NCBI GenBank assembly: GCA_027475525.1
Contig: JAMWFC010000055.1
Coordinates: forward strand, 1,096,212 to 1,160,211
From: Macrolepiota albuminosa
Taxonomy: Eukaryota > Basidiomycota > Agaricomycetes > Agaricales > Agaricaceae
Direction: 5' to 3'
DNA length: 64,000 nucleotides
In this document: piece by piece, positions 20,101 through 31,900 of the stretch
Numbering within the stretch: the stretch's first letter is position 1
Layout: the number at the start of each line of letters is the position of its first letter
Translations under genes and position numbers: made by a program
The notes under the pieces: model-generated
Seen by the model: the letters and a program-made list of their open reading frames with translations, nothing else
What the model was told of the DNA's origin: nothing
Database searches by the model: none

Positions 20101-22827
20101 ATGGCTACGTATACTCACACCTACTACCCCACGGGGTACCAGACCGACCCTTACGGACGCCCGGTACCCGACCACTACTCCGCGCAGACCCCCCGCCCTG
20201 TCTACCCACCCCTCCCATACGAACCTCAGTACCTCCACCGCCACTGGGCCCCCGACCCATCCTTCTATGATCTGGGGCCCTCAGCCAGTTGGGCCCCTCC
20301 GCCCAACCTAGCCATGGCACAACCCGTGGAGGTCCCCTCGTACCGGAGCATTCCCGGGGGCCTGCCGGAGACCCCTCCTGCACCCAGTGGGCCTCGCCCG
20401 ATTCCCCCCAGCGAGGGCCCCTTTGCACCCACCCCCTACTACGGTTACCAGCGCCCCGTCCCCCAACCCCGAGAAGCCCGAGGACCCCCCTACCCCGACT
20501 ACCCCCCTCGTCATTACCCGGCCGCCGCTCCACCCGCTCGGACCCCTCCCTCGCCAACGGGACGACGACGCCTCGAGGAGTATGAACGGCAACGGGACGA
20601 GATACTCCGCTCTCTCAGGATCTCACCGGAGGACTTCGCGCAACGGACAAGGACGCTGCTTGTGGAGTTCGGGCACGACGACTTCGAAGGCACTCCGGAG
20701 GAATGGGCTCACTGCCTGGTCGAATTCGGGGATCGCCTCACGCGAGGAGACCTCCCGGAGCAAACCATGGTAAGGTATAGGCGCAATACGATCCTCCGGG
20801 AGGAATTACAGCAGCTGCTCGACGAAGTCCACGCGTCCCCCTCCCCTCGGCCCCTCAACGACCCCGCGGACCCAGGTCGCTCGATTCACATTCGACGGGA
20901 ACCCCCGGAACCGGCCCCAGCAGTCCCGGCAGCCCCCACGGTCCCCACTCCGGAGCAACGGCAACGGGAAGAACGGCAGAACGCCTCAGCCATACTACGG
21001 TCCCTCAACCCGACGGGAGGCCTCTTCGATCAACCCGCTGCTCGCACGGTAGGCTTGTCAACTCGCCGCAGGGCTAACTCCGTTCCTAGTACCTTCGAGA
21101 CCTGGGGGCAGCCTCAAAGACCCCTGGAACCCCTCCCGCGAACAGACAACGCCCGACCCCCGGCCCCGACGAACCCCGGTACAGCCCGGGTGGACACCCC
21201 TAGTACGGACGACACGTTATGCTACATTGACGAGCTCACGCGCGATAACAACGAACAACGTCCCGCGCCCGCGCCCGCCCTGGCACCAGCACCGCCCGCC
21301 ACGTCCGCCCCGGCCCCTCCGGAACGCAACTTCCGCCGCGATCCGCCACCCCACTTCGACCTACGGAACCCCCCGCGACCCCCGATGCAAGCCCGACCCT
21401 CCCGGAATGAACGTCCCCCGCGCAACCCGGCACCCGACCCAGCACCTAACCCCCCTCCGCCCGACCCGACACCGCCGAACCCTCCCCGACCGCCTCCGCC
21501 ACCCCCAGCTGAACCTCGAGGACGGCCCCCAGGCCCTCCACCTCCGCCACTCCCGGCGTGGAGACCCGGCCCCCCTCCTGGCAGGAACGAACCCCCTTGG
21601 GACAACGGGCCTCCCGGGCGTGGTCCCCCAGGTGAGCCGCCCGGAGGAGGACCTCCCGGCGGGTGGGGCCCCGCCCTTGGTGCTTTTCCTCCTCAAGGAG
21701 GGGGGGGTAATCATTACTACTACTATTACAACGCTGGCCCCCCTCCCCGTAACGCTGCCGGACCGGACGACGCTCGCGACGCCCTCGCCCGCGAAGGACG
21801 CCTAGACATTCAGAAACCTGATGCGTTCACGGGCCGGGACCCCCGGAAATGGCGTACCTTCCTCACTCAGTGTCTTAATACGTTTCAGGCAAAGCCGCTC
21901 ACGTTTCAGGTTGACAGCTCCCGGGTGGCCTTTGCCGCGTCGTACCTCCAGGGGATTGCCTTCGATCACTACACGGCCCTCATCCAGTTCGACCCCAACA
22001 ACCCGGCACTCGCTCGCTGGCAAGCCTTCGTCGACGAGTTCTCCGGGAAATTCGGGATATACGACACCGTGGCCGAGGCCGAGGACAACCTCTTCAACCT
22101 CCGGATGCGCTCTGAAGAACGTTTCACTACCTTCATCGTACGTTTTGAAAAGGAAGCTTACGAGACAGGTTGGAATTACAGCGCCCTCCGGTACGCCCTC
22201 CGCCGCGCCCTCCCACAACGTATCAAGGACGTCCTCCGACTCGCCCCGAAACAACCCTCCTACGACGGATACAAGGCCCTCGTCATGCAGATCGACCAGC
22301 GCTACTGGGAAGACCGCAGCGAGTATTCGAACTCCCGACCCCCCTGGAACCCCAGAGGAGGACCCCCTTGGCCCTCCGGCGAAGCTCCCAACCCTCAAGG
22401 TCGAAACCCCGGTCCCCCCGCGTTCCCTGGCGGCCGACCCCCGGTGAGTCGCGGCCCGCCCAATGCTAACCCCGGCAGCGGCACCCGCCCCCAGGCCCAG
22501 CTCAACGCCGCCGTGGCCACCCAAGACCCGGGCGACGCGCCAAGCCCCGAGGAACCCCCGGGAGACCCCGAAGACTTCGACTTCGACGACGAACGGGACG
22601 AGGAGGCCCTCCGAGCCAACCGGCTTCAAAAGAAGGGACGACCCTGGATCGAGGTCCCGACGGATGTGCAGGAACGACGGAGAAGGGAGGGCGTCTGCAT
22701 ACTCTGTGGTGAGAAAGATCATTTCATCTCCGAGTGCCCCAAACGACAGGTCATGGGACGTGCCACCTGGACCTTCGAAGGGGAGGACGCTACCTACGAG
22801 TATTCGGAAAACGACCCGGCGATTTAG
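20101..22827 (+). CDS. Element B Gag polyprotein
   Basis: ATG at 20101 opens 908 codons. The first 500 residues are Pro/Arg-rich and low complexity. Around residues 575-740 is a retrotransposon gag (capsid) domain: DPRKWRTFLTQCLNTF, then RVAFAASYLQG, then RFTTFIVRFEKEAYETGWN. A CCHC zinc knuckle, CILCGEKDHFISEC, lies near residue 865. Gag assembles the virus-like particle and binds RNA. The TAG at 22827 overlaps the pol frame by about 94 bp, and pol is in the -1 frame, so Gag-Pol is probably made by programmed frameshifting. Codon use is strongly C/G-ending. Confidence 0.9.
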   Translation: MATYTHTYYPTGYQTDPYGRPVPDHYSAQTPRPVYPPLPYEPQYLHRHWAPDPSFYDLGPSASWAPPPNLAMAQPVEVPSYRSIPGGLPETPPAPSGPRPIPPSEGPFAPTPYYGYQRPVPQPREARGPPYPDYPPRHYPAAAPPARTPPSPTGRRRLEEYERQRDEILRSLRISPEDFAQRTRTLLVEFGHDDFEGTPEEWAHCLVEFGDRLTRGDLPEQTMVRYRRNTILREELQQLLDEVHASPSPRPLNDPADPGRSIHIRREPPEPAPAVPAAPTVPTPEQRQREERQNASAILRSLNPTGGLFDQPAARTVGLSTRRRANSVPSTFETWGQPQRPLEPLPRTDNARPPAPTNPGTARVDTPSTDDTLCYIDELTRDNNEQRPAPAPALAPAPPATSAPAPPERNFRRDPPPHFDLRNPPRPPMQARPSRNERPPRNPAPDPAPNPPPPDPTPPNPPRPPPPPPAEPRGRPPGPPPPPLPAWRPGPPPGRNEPPWDNGPPGRGPPGEPPGGGPPGGWGPALGAFPPQGGGGNHYYYYYNAGPPPRNAAGPDDARDALAREGRLDIQKPDAFTGRDPRKWRTFLTQCLNTFQAKPLTFQVDSSRVAFAASYLQGIAFDHYTALIQFDPNNPALARWQAFVDEFSGKFGIYDTVAEAEDNLFNLRMRSEERFTTFIVRFEKEAYETGWNYSALRYALRRALPQRIKDVLRLAPKQPSYDGYKALVMQIDQRYWEDRSEYSNSRPPWNPRGGPPWPSGEAPNPQGRNPGPPAFPGGRPPVSRGPPNANPGSGTRPQAQLNAAVATQDPGDAPSPEEPPGDPEDFDFDDERDEEALRANRLQKKGRPWIEVPTDVQERRRREGVCILCGEKDHFISECPKRQVMGRATWTFEGEDATYEYSENDPAI

Positions 22828-25219
22828 ACCCGGAAGACGCCCTAAATCGCGGAATCGACCCCGACGTCTTCTCCGCCCCGGTTTCCCACCTTCGCTCCAC
22901 GACACTCGTACAGGACACCCTCACGGCTTACCTACCCTCCCACTCCTCGCACTCCCTCCTCCTCAACACCCGCCTCACCCCCTCCGGAACCCCCCTCAAC
23001 ACCCTCGTCGACAGTGGCGCCACCGACAACTTCATCGACGAAGCATTGTCTGCCTTGGCCCCGGAACCCGCTCAACGACTCCCGGTCCCGGTACGACTCT
23101 GCCTCTTTGACGGAGACGCCTCCACGGCGGGGGACATCACCCATTTCGTGCGTATGCCCGTTACTTTCGCCAACGGACAGACTCACACCCTGCGGATGTT
23201 GATGACCAAACTTCACCCCTCCACACCCCTCGTCTTAGGGCTCCCATGGCTCCGGGACACCAACCCCCGCATCGATTGGCGACACCTCACCCTTCGCCTG
23301 ACCCGGGACCCGACGCCCGACGACCAACAACTTCCCTTCGACATCCCCCACCCCCCAAGACCAACCCCGAAGGACTGCCCGGACGAACCCCCACCACCCC
23401 CGGGACTCCAGTCTCGCTCGTCCCGGTCCTTCGTCATCAATGCCAGGCTGGACGGCACCCCCGGGCCGATATCGGCCCTCATCGACAGCGGAGCCACCGG
23501 GGTTTTCATCAGCGACACCCTCGACCTCCCTCACGACCCCCTCGACCAGCCCCTTCGCCTGCAGCGCCTCGACGGCACTCCCTCCGCCTCCGGCCCCATC
23601 AAGAGGTCTCATTCAGGACGCGTGACCCTGGACAACGGCTACGAGTTCACCTCCGACTTCCTGGTCACGCGACTTCACGAATCGACCCCGATGGTGCTGG
23701 GACTACCCTGGCTGCGCGACACAAACCCCGACATCGATTGGAGGACGCTCACCATGACCTTCCCGGGACCCGAAGACCACCCCACGACCGCCGTGCACCT
23801 CCGGGCCCTCGGAAGCGACCCGATACCCGACACCCCCGGGACGACCGCCGCGCCCTCTCCATCTACACCACCCACGTCCTCGCCCACTCCCGGCCGAGCC
23901 CGAAATGTCCCAGATCGGCCCCCAAACATTCCTCGGAACAAGTACAAAGGGCCGAACTACCCGGGCCGATCCCAGACACGGGTCAAACCCGCTCCAGCCG
24001 ACACTCCCGCGACCCCGATCGACCCGGACACACTCGACATCAGGATCATTGGAGCCGCCCCCTTCGCCCGCCTCATGAAGGATGGAACTCCCACGTTCCA
24101 GCTACACACCTCGCCATCTCTCCCGGAAGAGCACCTACGAGGAGACGCTGTTCCCCCGGAGAAGAAAACCGAGGAGCAGATCCTCCGAGAAGTAGTTCCC
24201 CCGGAGTACCATGAGTTCGCTGACGTATTCTCCGAAGGAGACGCCAAGGAGATTCCCCCTCATCGACCCTACGACCACACGATCGATCTCGAGGAAGGAG
24301 TCGCCCCCCCTTTCGGCAAGGTGTACAACATGTCGGAAGTCGAGCTTCGGGCCCTCAAGGACTACCTCGACGAAATGCTCGGTAAGGGATTCATCCGACC
24401 CTCCGCCTCCTCCGCCGGAGCCCCGGTTCTATTCGCCAAGAAGAAGGACGGCTCGCTCCGACTCTGCGTCGACTACCGGGGACTCAACAAGATCACCAAG
24501 AAGAACCGCTACCCGCTCCCGCTCATCGGCGATCTGGTCGATCGACTTCGCAGTGCCAAGGTCTACACGAAAATTGACCTCCGCTCCGGTTACAACAACG
24601 TCCGCATCGCCCCGGGACACGAGTGGAAAACCGCGTTCCGCACGCGGTATGGTCTGTTTGAGTATCTTGTGATGCCTTTCGGAATGACTAACTCCCCCGC
24701 CACGTTCCAATACTTCATGAACGACATCTTCCACGACATGAGCGACGTCTTCGTGATCGTCTACCTGGACGACATCCTCATTTATTCCGACTCACCGGAG
24801 GATCACCAGAAGCATGTCCGGCAGGTCCTCGAACGCCTCCGGGAGCACAACCTCCACGCCAAGCCCGAGAAGTGCTCCTTCCATACGGAAGAGGTTGAGT
24901 ATCTTGGCGTCATAGTATCCCCGAACGGCGTTCGCATGGACCCCCACAAGGTCGAGGCCATCGTCAACTGGCCGCAGCCCCGGAACGTCAAGGAAGTACA
25001 GTCCTTCCTGGGTTTCGCTAACTTCTACCGGAGGTTTATAGACAACTACTCCGGGATTACGAAACCCCTCAACCGGCTCACGCGCAAGGACATCGCCTGG
25101 AACTGGGACAGTAAGTGCCAAAGCGTCTTTAACTTGCTCAAGGAGGCTTTCACAGTCGCCCCGGTACTCCGGCACTACGATCCGGCCCTCCCGATCATCC
25201 TGGAATGTGACGCGTCCGA
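22734..25219 (+). CDS. Element B Pol: tandem retropepsins and reverse transcriptase, truncated in RNase H
   Basis: The -1 frame is open from 22734 and has no good ATG of its own. Domains in order are: a retropepsin-like unit (LVDSGATDNFID, VLGLPWLRDTNPRIDW), a second retropepsin-like unit (LIDSGATGVFIS, VLGLPWLRDTNPDIDW), a Pro-rich linker, then a Ty3 RT (YPLPLIGDLVDRL, KIDLRSGYNNVRI, MPFGMTNSPATFQ, YLDDILIYS) and the start of RNase H (ILECDASD). The first codons after 25219 belong to the LTR of C', so the apparent tail to 25364 is chimeric. Integrase is missing. The duplicated protease is unusual. Confidence 0.9.
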
Positions 25220-26172
25220 TGATGACGCCCAAAGTTTGGTCAGCAACAAATGTAACTATTGTGTTACCGTACCAAGAGTGTGCGTTGGGCGCGCTAAAAG
25301 TAATTTGAGGAGTCCCGGGCAGGTCCCAGAGAACGCGTCGGTGAAAAAGGTGAAAAGTCGGTAACGGGTGTCGGCAAGTGTAAGCGCTAAGGTAAAGCAC
25401 CTAGGAAGAAGCGGTAAGTTAACACGGCAAAGGTGAGCGGCAAGAGCGCGGTAAGCTTAGCGAGGTCTAAGCGTCGATAGTGCCTGCCGTAGTTGCAAGG
25501 CGCGAGTATGTCGAGTGTTGGCGAACGTCTGCAACTGCCGATGAGTTTTGACGTTGCCGACCGTAGCGTAAATGAGCTCTTGAGCGTAAGGGAGACTGAG
25601 GAAAGGGGAGTAAACTGTGGTCTATTGTTCTGATATCCTGTATGTACAAGTCGGTAAGTAATATATATACTACAAGGAGTTCACCGTCGCCAGTGGCTAA
25701 TGACGCCAGAGTGCGGTAAACTGGAAAATTTCAAAGGGGTAGCTCCAACGGTTTCAGATCCCTACCGCCCATTCAAGAGCCTTAGCGACGCCAGGCGACA
25801 GATCGCGAAGCTAAACCATCACTCCATCACCCTTCTGTCTGTCAGAACACCTAAGCGATGTCGGGCGCCAAATCGAGACGCTAAGCGGTGTCAGACGCCA
25901 AGGTCAAACGCCAAGCTGTCCGTCAGTTTTTGATAGATCATCAGGCTTCTCGCTAAGCGCTGTCGTCAGTGACTGATGCCATCTGTCAGTTGTCATTTTG
26001 TCTGCCGATCGGCGCTATCATTGATTGGATCTGCTTCTTGCCGTGCGCGGCCGTCAGAAATGGCTTAAAATAGGTAGAACGCGTGCGCTAAGTTCGGAAC
26101 GAGTGCGGCAAGGTTTCCGGAGCCGGTGCCGAGCCTGCCGTTGATGCGCCTAACCTGTATAGGGTCCTATCA
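25220..26172 (-). repeat. Element C' 3' LTR
   Basis: 953 bp, reading TGATGACGCCC...GGGTCCTATCA on the plus strand, with no internal 77-bp duplication. It is the same length as the 3' LTR of element C (37340-38292). Confidence 0.9.
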
Positions 26173-26208
26173 TCTCCCCCCAACTGAAAAATTGACTGTC
26201 CTCAGTCA
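26173..26208. promoter_or_regulatory. Polypurine tract plus conserved palindrome between 3' LTR and antisense gene (C')
   Basis: TCTCCCCCCAACTG (a purine tract on the element's sense strand) lies against the LTR and is followed by TTGACTG-TCCT-CAGTCA (arms 26193-26198 and 26203-26208). The same order is found at 38293-38328 and 49888-49924. The purine tract would prime plus-strand DNA synthesis; the palindrome may act on the antisense gene, whose ATG is 134 bp downstream. Confidence 0.65.
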
Positions 26209-26341
26209 CCAAATAAGGCTACCGTTACCGTTTTTGTGACAAGTGGCCCGTGCGTTCTTGAGATTTGGTTTATAGTCCTGGCGCATGAGTTTGGACTTCG
26301 TTTCCTCTCCCCATCTTTTCCTGGCGCTCAGAAATAAAAAT

Positions 26342-28582
26342 ATGTCCTTCCGTATTCCAACTCCGCCCCCCGTTCCCTCTCAAGCTGCTCAAGAGGCCGC
26401 GTACGCTTACATCGCTAAGGCCAACCGCTTCATCCGCCATATCGAGGGCGTTGGCGCCGAGGCGTCTCAAAACTTGGTGGTTGGCGTGATGAAGTTGCTG
26501 GAGAGGTGGTATGAGGTGAGAGTCCTTGGCGTTGGGTGGGACCGCGAGATCGAGGTGCGGGAGTGGTGTCGTGCTCGATATGTCGATAATCGTGGCGCCG
26601 AGTGGTTAGCGCCCTTCTCCCGCTTCGTAAGTTGTTGTTTTCGCCTGGCGCGTCGCTTAGCTGATTGCTCTCTAGGCGCCTCCCCCTGTCCCCACCATCG
26701 AAGATGAGCTGGAGGACATTCTTTCTGGCGCGTTGCCGATGACCGTAAGCGCGTCGGCAACCGAGTGAGTATCTCCTGACCTTTCTTTCTCTAGCTATGG
26801 ACTGAACTATCCCCCCGTAGCAAGCAAGAGGTACTGGAGCCCCTTGCTCGATTGCAAATCGAGCAAGAGCAGGAGGAGGCTGCCGCTGCCGCTGCCGCGC
26901 ACACCTTGGCGGTAGTGAGGGCCGAGCTCGCTAAGGAGCAGCAGAAGGAATCCGTTGCCGAGGGTTCCAGCAAGGGGTCTCGCGCCGGCAGTGTACAGAG
27001 CCCAACACTGCCGGCTAGCAGGAAGGGCTCCCCAGTAAAGCCGGGTAAGGCTTTAAAGAAAGTGAGTGTTCAACTTTTCTTGCCGCTGCCGTGCCACGCC
27101 AACCACTGTTTCCAAGTCTCGTAAGGGAAAGGCCCCCAAATACGCGGTAAGTGTTCTTTCAGCCCTAGGCGATGTCTACTAACCTAAGTCTGCAGGCGCC
27201 AACGCAGACCACCTTTACCGACTCTGAATTGAAGAGTCTGCTGGTGCCGCGCCGGGAAGACGCCGTTCTTGACGAGGGGATGGAAGCGGGTGTGGTCTTG
27301 CCCGAGATGAAGAATAAGAAGACTGTTGGCCTTGCGGCAAGGCAGGAGTTTAAGGATTCCATGGGGGCGGTAAGCTTAGCGCCTTTTCTGTTACCGTGTT
27401 TGCTGACTTAGGTACTAGTGCGACAAATGCTGGGCTGACAACGATCCAGAGGGGTGCTGGTACCCTACTGGCGGTCAGCCCTGCTATCGATGCGGGACCC
27501 TTAAACGCGCGTGTACTCTGGATGGCGCCAAGAGTCGCGAGCGCGGGGGAGCTCCCGACGCGGTAGTGGAGCGCACCTTCAAGCGTGCCGTCCTGGTCAA
27601 GAGAGCGCGAGAGTTTGTCGAGGGAGAGAAGAAGAAGAAGGCCGCTGGAGACGCGGCAGCAATCAGCAAGAGTTCCCTGGCGCTGCCGACGCGCCAAGGG
27701 GACGATAACGAAACAGTCGGCAACCGTGGCGCCGGCGAGCGCCAAGAAAAACGCAAGGCCCCCTCCCCAGGCAAGGGCAAAGGTAAGGCCAAGCGCGTCC
27801 GCATCGAGTCGCCCTCCCCCTCTCCAAGTGCTGAGGACAGGGAGATGAAAGATTTGGAAGATGCCCTTGCCGCCAGCCGCCTTCCCCCCGTTAGCGGTGA
27901 GGCCGGTCCCAGTCGCCTATTGTCCCCTCTCGCCTTACCTGAGAACGCGCCTGCCGAGGTTTCGGCTGCTGGCGCCCTAGGGGGTGAAGGTGACGTTGAA
28001 ATGGGAGAGCCCGCTGGCGCACAGGAGTTAGTCGGAGAGGAGGAGAAAAGGGAAGGGTCGCCAAGCCGCGAGGAGGAAGAGGGCGGCAATGAGGATGCTG
28101 AGGGGGAGTTGGAGGAGACTTTGCGAGACGCTCCTGGCGAGTCCCAGGAGTTGCCGATTGTGGAGCCTGCCGCCCCCTGGATGAGCGAGGGCGACGTAGC
28201 GACGCAGCTCTGGATGAGCGCGAGTGGGCCTTCGTCGTGGACCCCCCAGCCTCAGCCAAGAGTCACTGGCGACTCGTACGAGTGGCTGGGGGAGGACTTG
28301 GTTTATCCAGTGGTGGCACTGTACCCCCCTCAAGTTATCGAGCGGATGGCGGCGCGTGCGGCAAGCATGCGAGCGGTACTGGGTCGCGAGCGTGAGCGAG
28401 CGCGGGAGCAAATTATGGCCTCTCGCCTTCGGTACGCCAATTTGACTCGTAGCATGGACGCCCTTCAAGAGTACCAGGCGGACTGCAACGAGGCGCTAGA
28501 GTGGCAGGCCCTCAACCACGTGCAAGTTGGCGACCTCTTGCCGCTCGACGACTCGATGTCGCTTTCCGGGGATGAAGACTGA
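26342..28582 (+). CDS. Antisense zinc-cluster protein of element C' (six exons)
   Basis: Exons 26342-26626, 26676-26764, 26821-27061, 27117-27146, 27196-27369 and 27419-28582 join in frame to 660 residues, all introns GT-AG. Exon 1 is a helical domain (LLERWYEVRVLGVGWDREIEVREW). Then come an Ala/Gln coiled coil and a Ser/Lys-rich linker. Exon 5 holds FTDSELKSLL. Exon 6 opens with a CX2CX8CX8CX2CX6C cluster (C274, C277, C286, C295, C298, C305), a basic NLS-like KGKGKAKRVR, an acidic Glu/Ala stretch, then GDSYEWLGEDLVYPV, a coiled coil and a GDLLPLD end. The second half of the cluster has Zn2Cys6 spacing, so DNA binding is inferred. It lies opposite to gag-pol, between pol and the 3' LTR. The upstream ATG at 26285 is not conserved in C. 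Confidence 0.85.
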
Positions 28583-28996
28583 CGGACCTTAGGGTAGATA
28601 GGCCGTCTTGTATAGTTTCTTAATTTTGTTACCGCTAATATTACTTTCTTGCCGCCTCCTTGCCGAATGATAAGTCTTATATTCTGGGTTAGCGCACCAG
28701 CTTAGAGCAGAGAAAGTAAGAAAGCAGGCGGCAAGTATTCTAAAGTAGATTTTAGCAAAAGGAGGAGTAGGTGTGGGACTTAGACAAAATTCGAAGAGAA
28801 GGGAAACGCTCAGTAAGTCATCATAGCGAAAAACCCTTGGCGAGAGTTGCGCAATGCGCTAAGCGTTGGCGACACGCTAGCGCTGCGACTTGACTACGTA
28901 AGGAATTGTCTGTGGAATATAGTACAGTAAGTATCGGCAAGAAAGACAAGTAAGGTAAGTAATAGAAAGAAAGAGCTTATCAATATATAGTCTTTT
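28583..28996. other. Convergent spacer of element C' with a conserved block
   Basis: The antisense gene and pol converge here. A block of about 45 bp (28797-28842: GGGAAACGCTCAGTA, then TCATCATAGCG and AAAACCC) is shared with element C (about 41020-41062) and, more weakly, element D (52947-52990). No open frame is seen. Confidence 0.55.
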
Positions 28997-31900
28997 CTAA
29001 TCTGGTTCTTCTTCTTCAACTAGAGTCGGTAAGTCGTCATCGTCCAGTAAGTCTGTTTCTTCAAGTTCTCTCAACTTGGCGGTGTCGATATCTAGCGCTT
29101 CAAGCGGCAAGTCAATGTGTTCTCTGGCGAGATACGGCAACAGGCGAAAGGCGGCAACAGGTCGATGCAGTACTGAACCATCTAATTCACAGAGCACGTA
29201 AGCGCCTCCACGGTTACGGGAGATAACTACCAAAGGTCCAAGATAGCGCGGGCGCATTTTCTTGTTGTAAGAGGTTTCGATTTTGGAGTTGCGCATAAGT
29301 ACTAGCGCACCCCTCGGGAAGTTGTAATCTTTGATAGTGGCGCTATGCTCGGTTTCGAATCGTAGGGCTGCTTGGCGACGTGCGCTAAAGACTGCCTCGT
29401 GGAGTCGCTCTAAATCTTCTTTCCTTCGCTGGAGATCAATAGCTCGTCTGGCGATAAGATCGGTAGTCGCTAAGATGCTGTTGGGAGCTGGCTGGAGATA
29501 GGTCGCTTCTATGATGTCGGCAGGGAGTAAAGGATGGGTGCCAGTAGCCGCGTAATAGGGAGAGCAACCCATGCGCTTACGAATAGTAACTCTTTCCGAC
29601 CAGAACACTGAATAGGTCGCTTCGCTCCAACGAGACTCGTCGCCATCGACTGCCTTGAAGAGTGCTTGCCGAACGTCAAAGTGGGGTCTCTCTACCAGGC
29701 CATTGGCGCGCTTGTTATAGCCAGATACTCGAATGTGGTGAATATTGTATTTCTTGGCGAGGTAAGTTAGCGCTTTGATGATGGGCGCACCGTTATCCGT
29801 GACGATTTCTCTTAGCGCTCCCCATCGGCAGATGACGTCTTCAAATAGCCACTTAGCGACCGCCTCGGTATTTTCTCTTTGAAGCATGCGAAACTCAGGC
29901 CAGTGGATTAGCGAGCAACGACCTTGAATGATGTACTTATAGCGACCAGATTTGGGCATGTGCATGGTGTCGACGTAGATTTTGCTGAAGAGGGGAGCTG
30001 GCGTTGCAACGGTTGGCGGTATGAGCACTTGGCGCGTTTGTTGGATTTGGCAGAGGTGGCAAGTCCTGATGTACCATGCGATGTCGGCGCTAGCGTGTGG
30101 CCACCAAAAGCGTTCTAGCAGAGAAGCTCGGGTAGCGTACAGACCTCTATGTCCTAGCTCGTCATGCATAGCGCGCAAGACTCGTAAGCGACCTTCTGGC
30201 TTGATGATCAGCTTGTGTGCGCCATCTCGATTTCGTCGCCAAAGTCGGTTGTCGGTAAAGAAGAAGTGGGTAGCATAGCGGATAAAGGTAGCGTATTGTT
30301 CGTCGGTAAGGTCTGGGGGTCGCTTAAGGTCTTGTATCCATTGCTCGACTACCAATAGGCGACTATCTTCCGCCTTTGCCTTGGCGGATCGGGGAACGGC
30401 ATCGTAGGTCAGGTTTTTGCTGTCTTCTCTTAGCGACTGGGGTTCCTGTACGACTTTTACGCGGATCGGGGAACGGCATCGTAGGTCAGGTTTTTGCTGT
30501 CTTCTCTTAGCGACTGGGTTCCTGTACGACTTTTACCGGAGGCAAGTTTTGACTGTGGATGCTTGCCGTGTAGAACGTGAGGGGTGCGCTAAAGGTCTCG
30601 GGGCGGTAAGGGACTATGGGATGTAACAGGATGCTGGTAGGCTGTTGCCGTCGTAGTAAGGGAATTGGCTGTTGAATGAGGTGCACGAAACCATGTAGTC
30701 GGTCGATCCAGTCCTCGAAATCGCTATCAGCCTGTGGGTCCACTGCCGGGTCGCCAGGCTGCCGTGGTCGCCTAGAGAGTCCATCTGGGCCGTGGAAAGA
30801 GCTCTTGACGTGTACCAGCTCAAAGTGAAACATGAGGATAGCGACTACCCACCGATTCATGCTAGCGGATGGCTGGATATCGGGATTCTGCAGCATGCCT
30901 TTGATGTACCTAGCGTCGACCTCAACGATAAGGTTGCGCACGCCAATCAAATACATCTTTAGCGACCGGAAGGCTTTGAAGAGTCCATAAAGCTCCAGCT
31001 TAGGCTGACTGTAGCGAGACTCTCTGTCGTTGAGCGTGATAGACCCAAAGCGGTTGTAGCGTCGCTGTTTCCTATTGTCGCTAAGGCATTGGCACAGGAA
31101 GTAGCCAACGGCAATGTATGAGGTATCCACCGCCAAGATAACAGGGTCGGCAGAGGTATAATCGATGGGGACTAGGGGTAGCCAACGGCAATGTATGAGG
31201 TATCCACCGCCAAGATAACAGGGTCGGCAGAGGTATAATCGATGGGGACTAGGGGCTTGGCGTCTTGTAGGCTTTTACTAAGTCGCGTTGGGCAGTGACC
31301 TGGTCTGGCCCAAATTCGAAGGGCTCGTTGGCGCGGGTGAGTCGGTTAAGGGCATGTGCGCGATGGGCAAAGTTTTTGACGAAGATCCTGAGAACGCCAA
31401 CGGTGCCAAGAAAGGCGCGAACTTCAGATAAGTCGCGGCAAGGACCCCAGCGCTCTAAGAGTGCTAAGCGAGACTCGTCGGGAACACGACCGTCGGGAGT
31501 GCAGATGTGACCAAGTATTTTGAACCTTGGCGCGCAAAGGAGAAGTTTGTGACCGCTAAACGTACCACCGCTATACTTCATACGCTGGAGAACTCGATTG
31601 AGCAGCTGGAAAAAGTCCCATAGCGCTAAGCGAATGTTGGAGTTGTCGGGATGTGTCGCCGGTAAGTCGTTCACGAGTCGCCAGTCTTTGGGGCCTTTGA
31701 CGCCAAGCGAATGTTGGAGTTGTCGGGATGTGTCGCCGGTAAGTCGTTCACGAGTCGCCAGTCTTTGGGGCCTTTGACGCCAACGTCGTCAATGAAGCTT
31801 AAGACGTTATGCGGTATCTCGGGTTGGAGGATGAAGTGATGTCGTCGTGGAATATAGGGACTGAGTTTGTCCAGCCCATCGGCAAGGTGACTAGGCGCAG

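Larger units (their letters stand above)
19110..25219 (+). mobile_element. Element B: GC-rich Ty3/Gypsy element, 3' truncated
   Basis: B consists of an LTR, gag (20101-22827) and pol (22734-25219), all on the plus strand. Base composition is strikingly C-rich compared with its neighbours. It is inserted in gag of element A and is itself cut in RNase H by the LTR of C' at 25220. Its integrase and 3' LTR are not in the window and probably fall in the 34324-34423 gap. Confidence 0.85.

Noticed and set aside
21222..22905. Long minus-strand open frames opposite element B gag (for example 21802-22905)
   Set aside because: They are mirror frames produced by the extreme GC content of gag; they lack introns, a conserved domain and any counterpart in other elements.
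25220..25364. C-terminal tail of element B Pol after ILECDASD
   Set aside because: The codons are the start of the LTR of C' and read open by chance; the same sequence occurs at 37345-37485 without pol.
26285..26341. Upstream in-frame ATG as the start of the C' antisense gene
   Set aside because: The matching ATG in C runs into a stop before the shared MSFRIPTPP start, so the conserved start is 26342 (C: 38461).
31101..31254. Biological microsatellite or slippage duplication in pol
   Set aside because: The same 77-bp period appears in about 30 unrelated sequences, so an assembly origin is far more likely.
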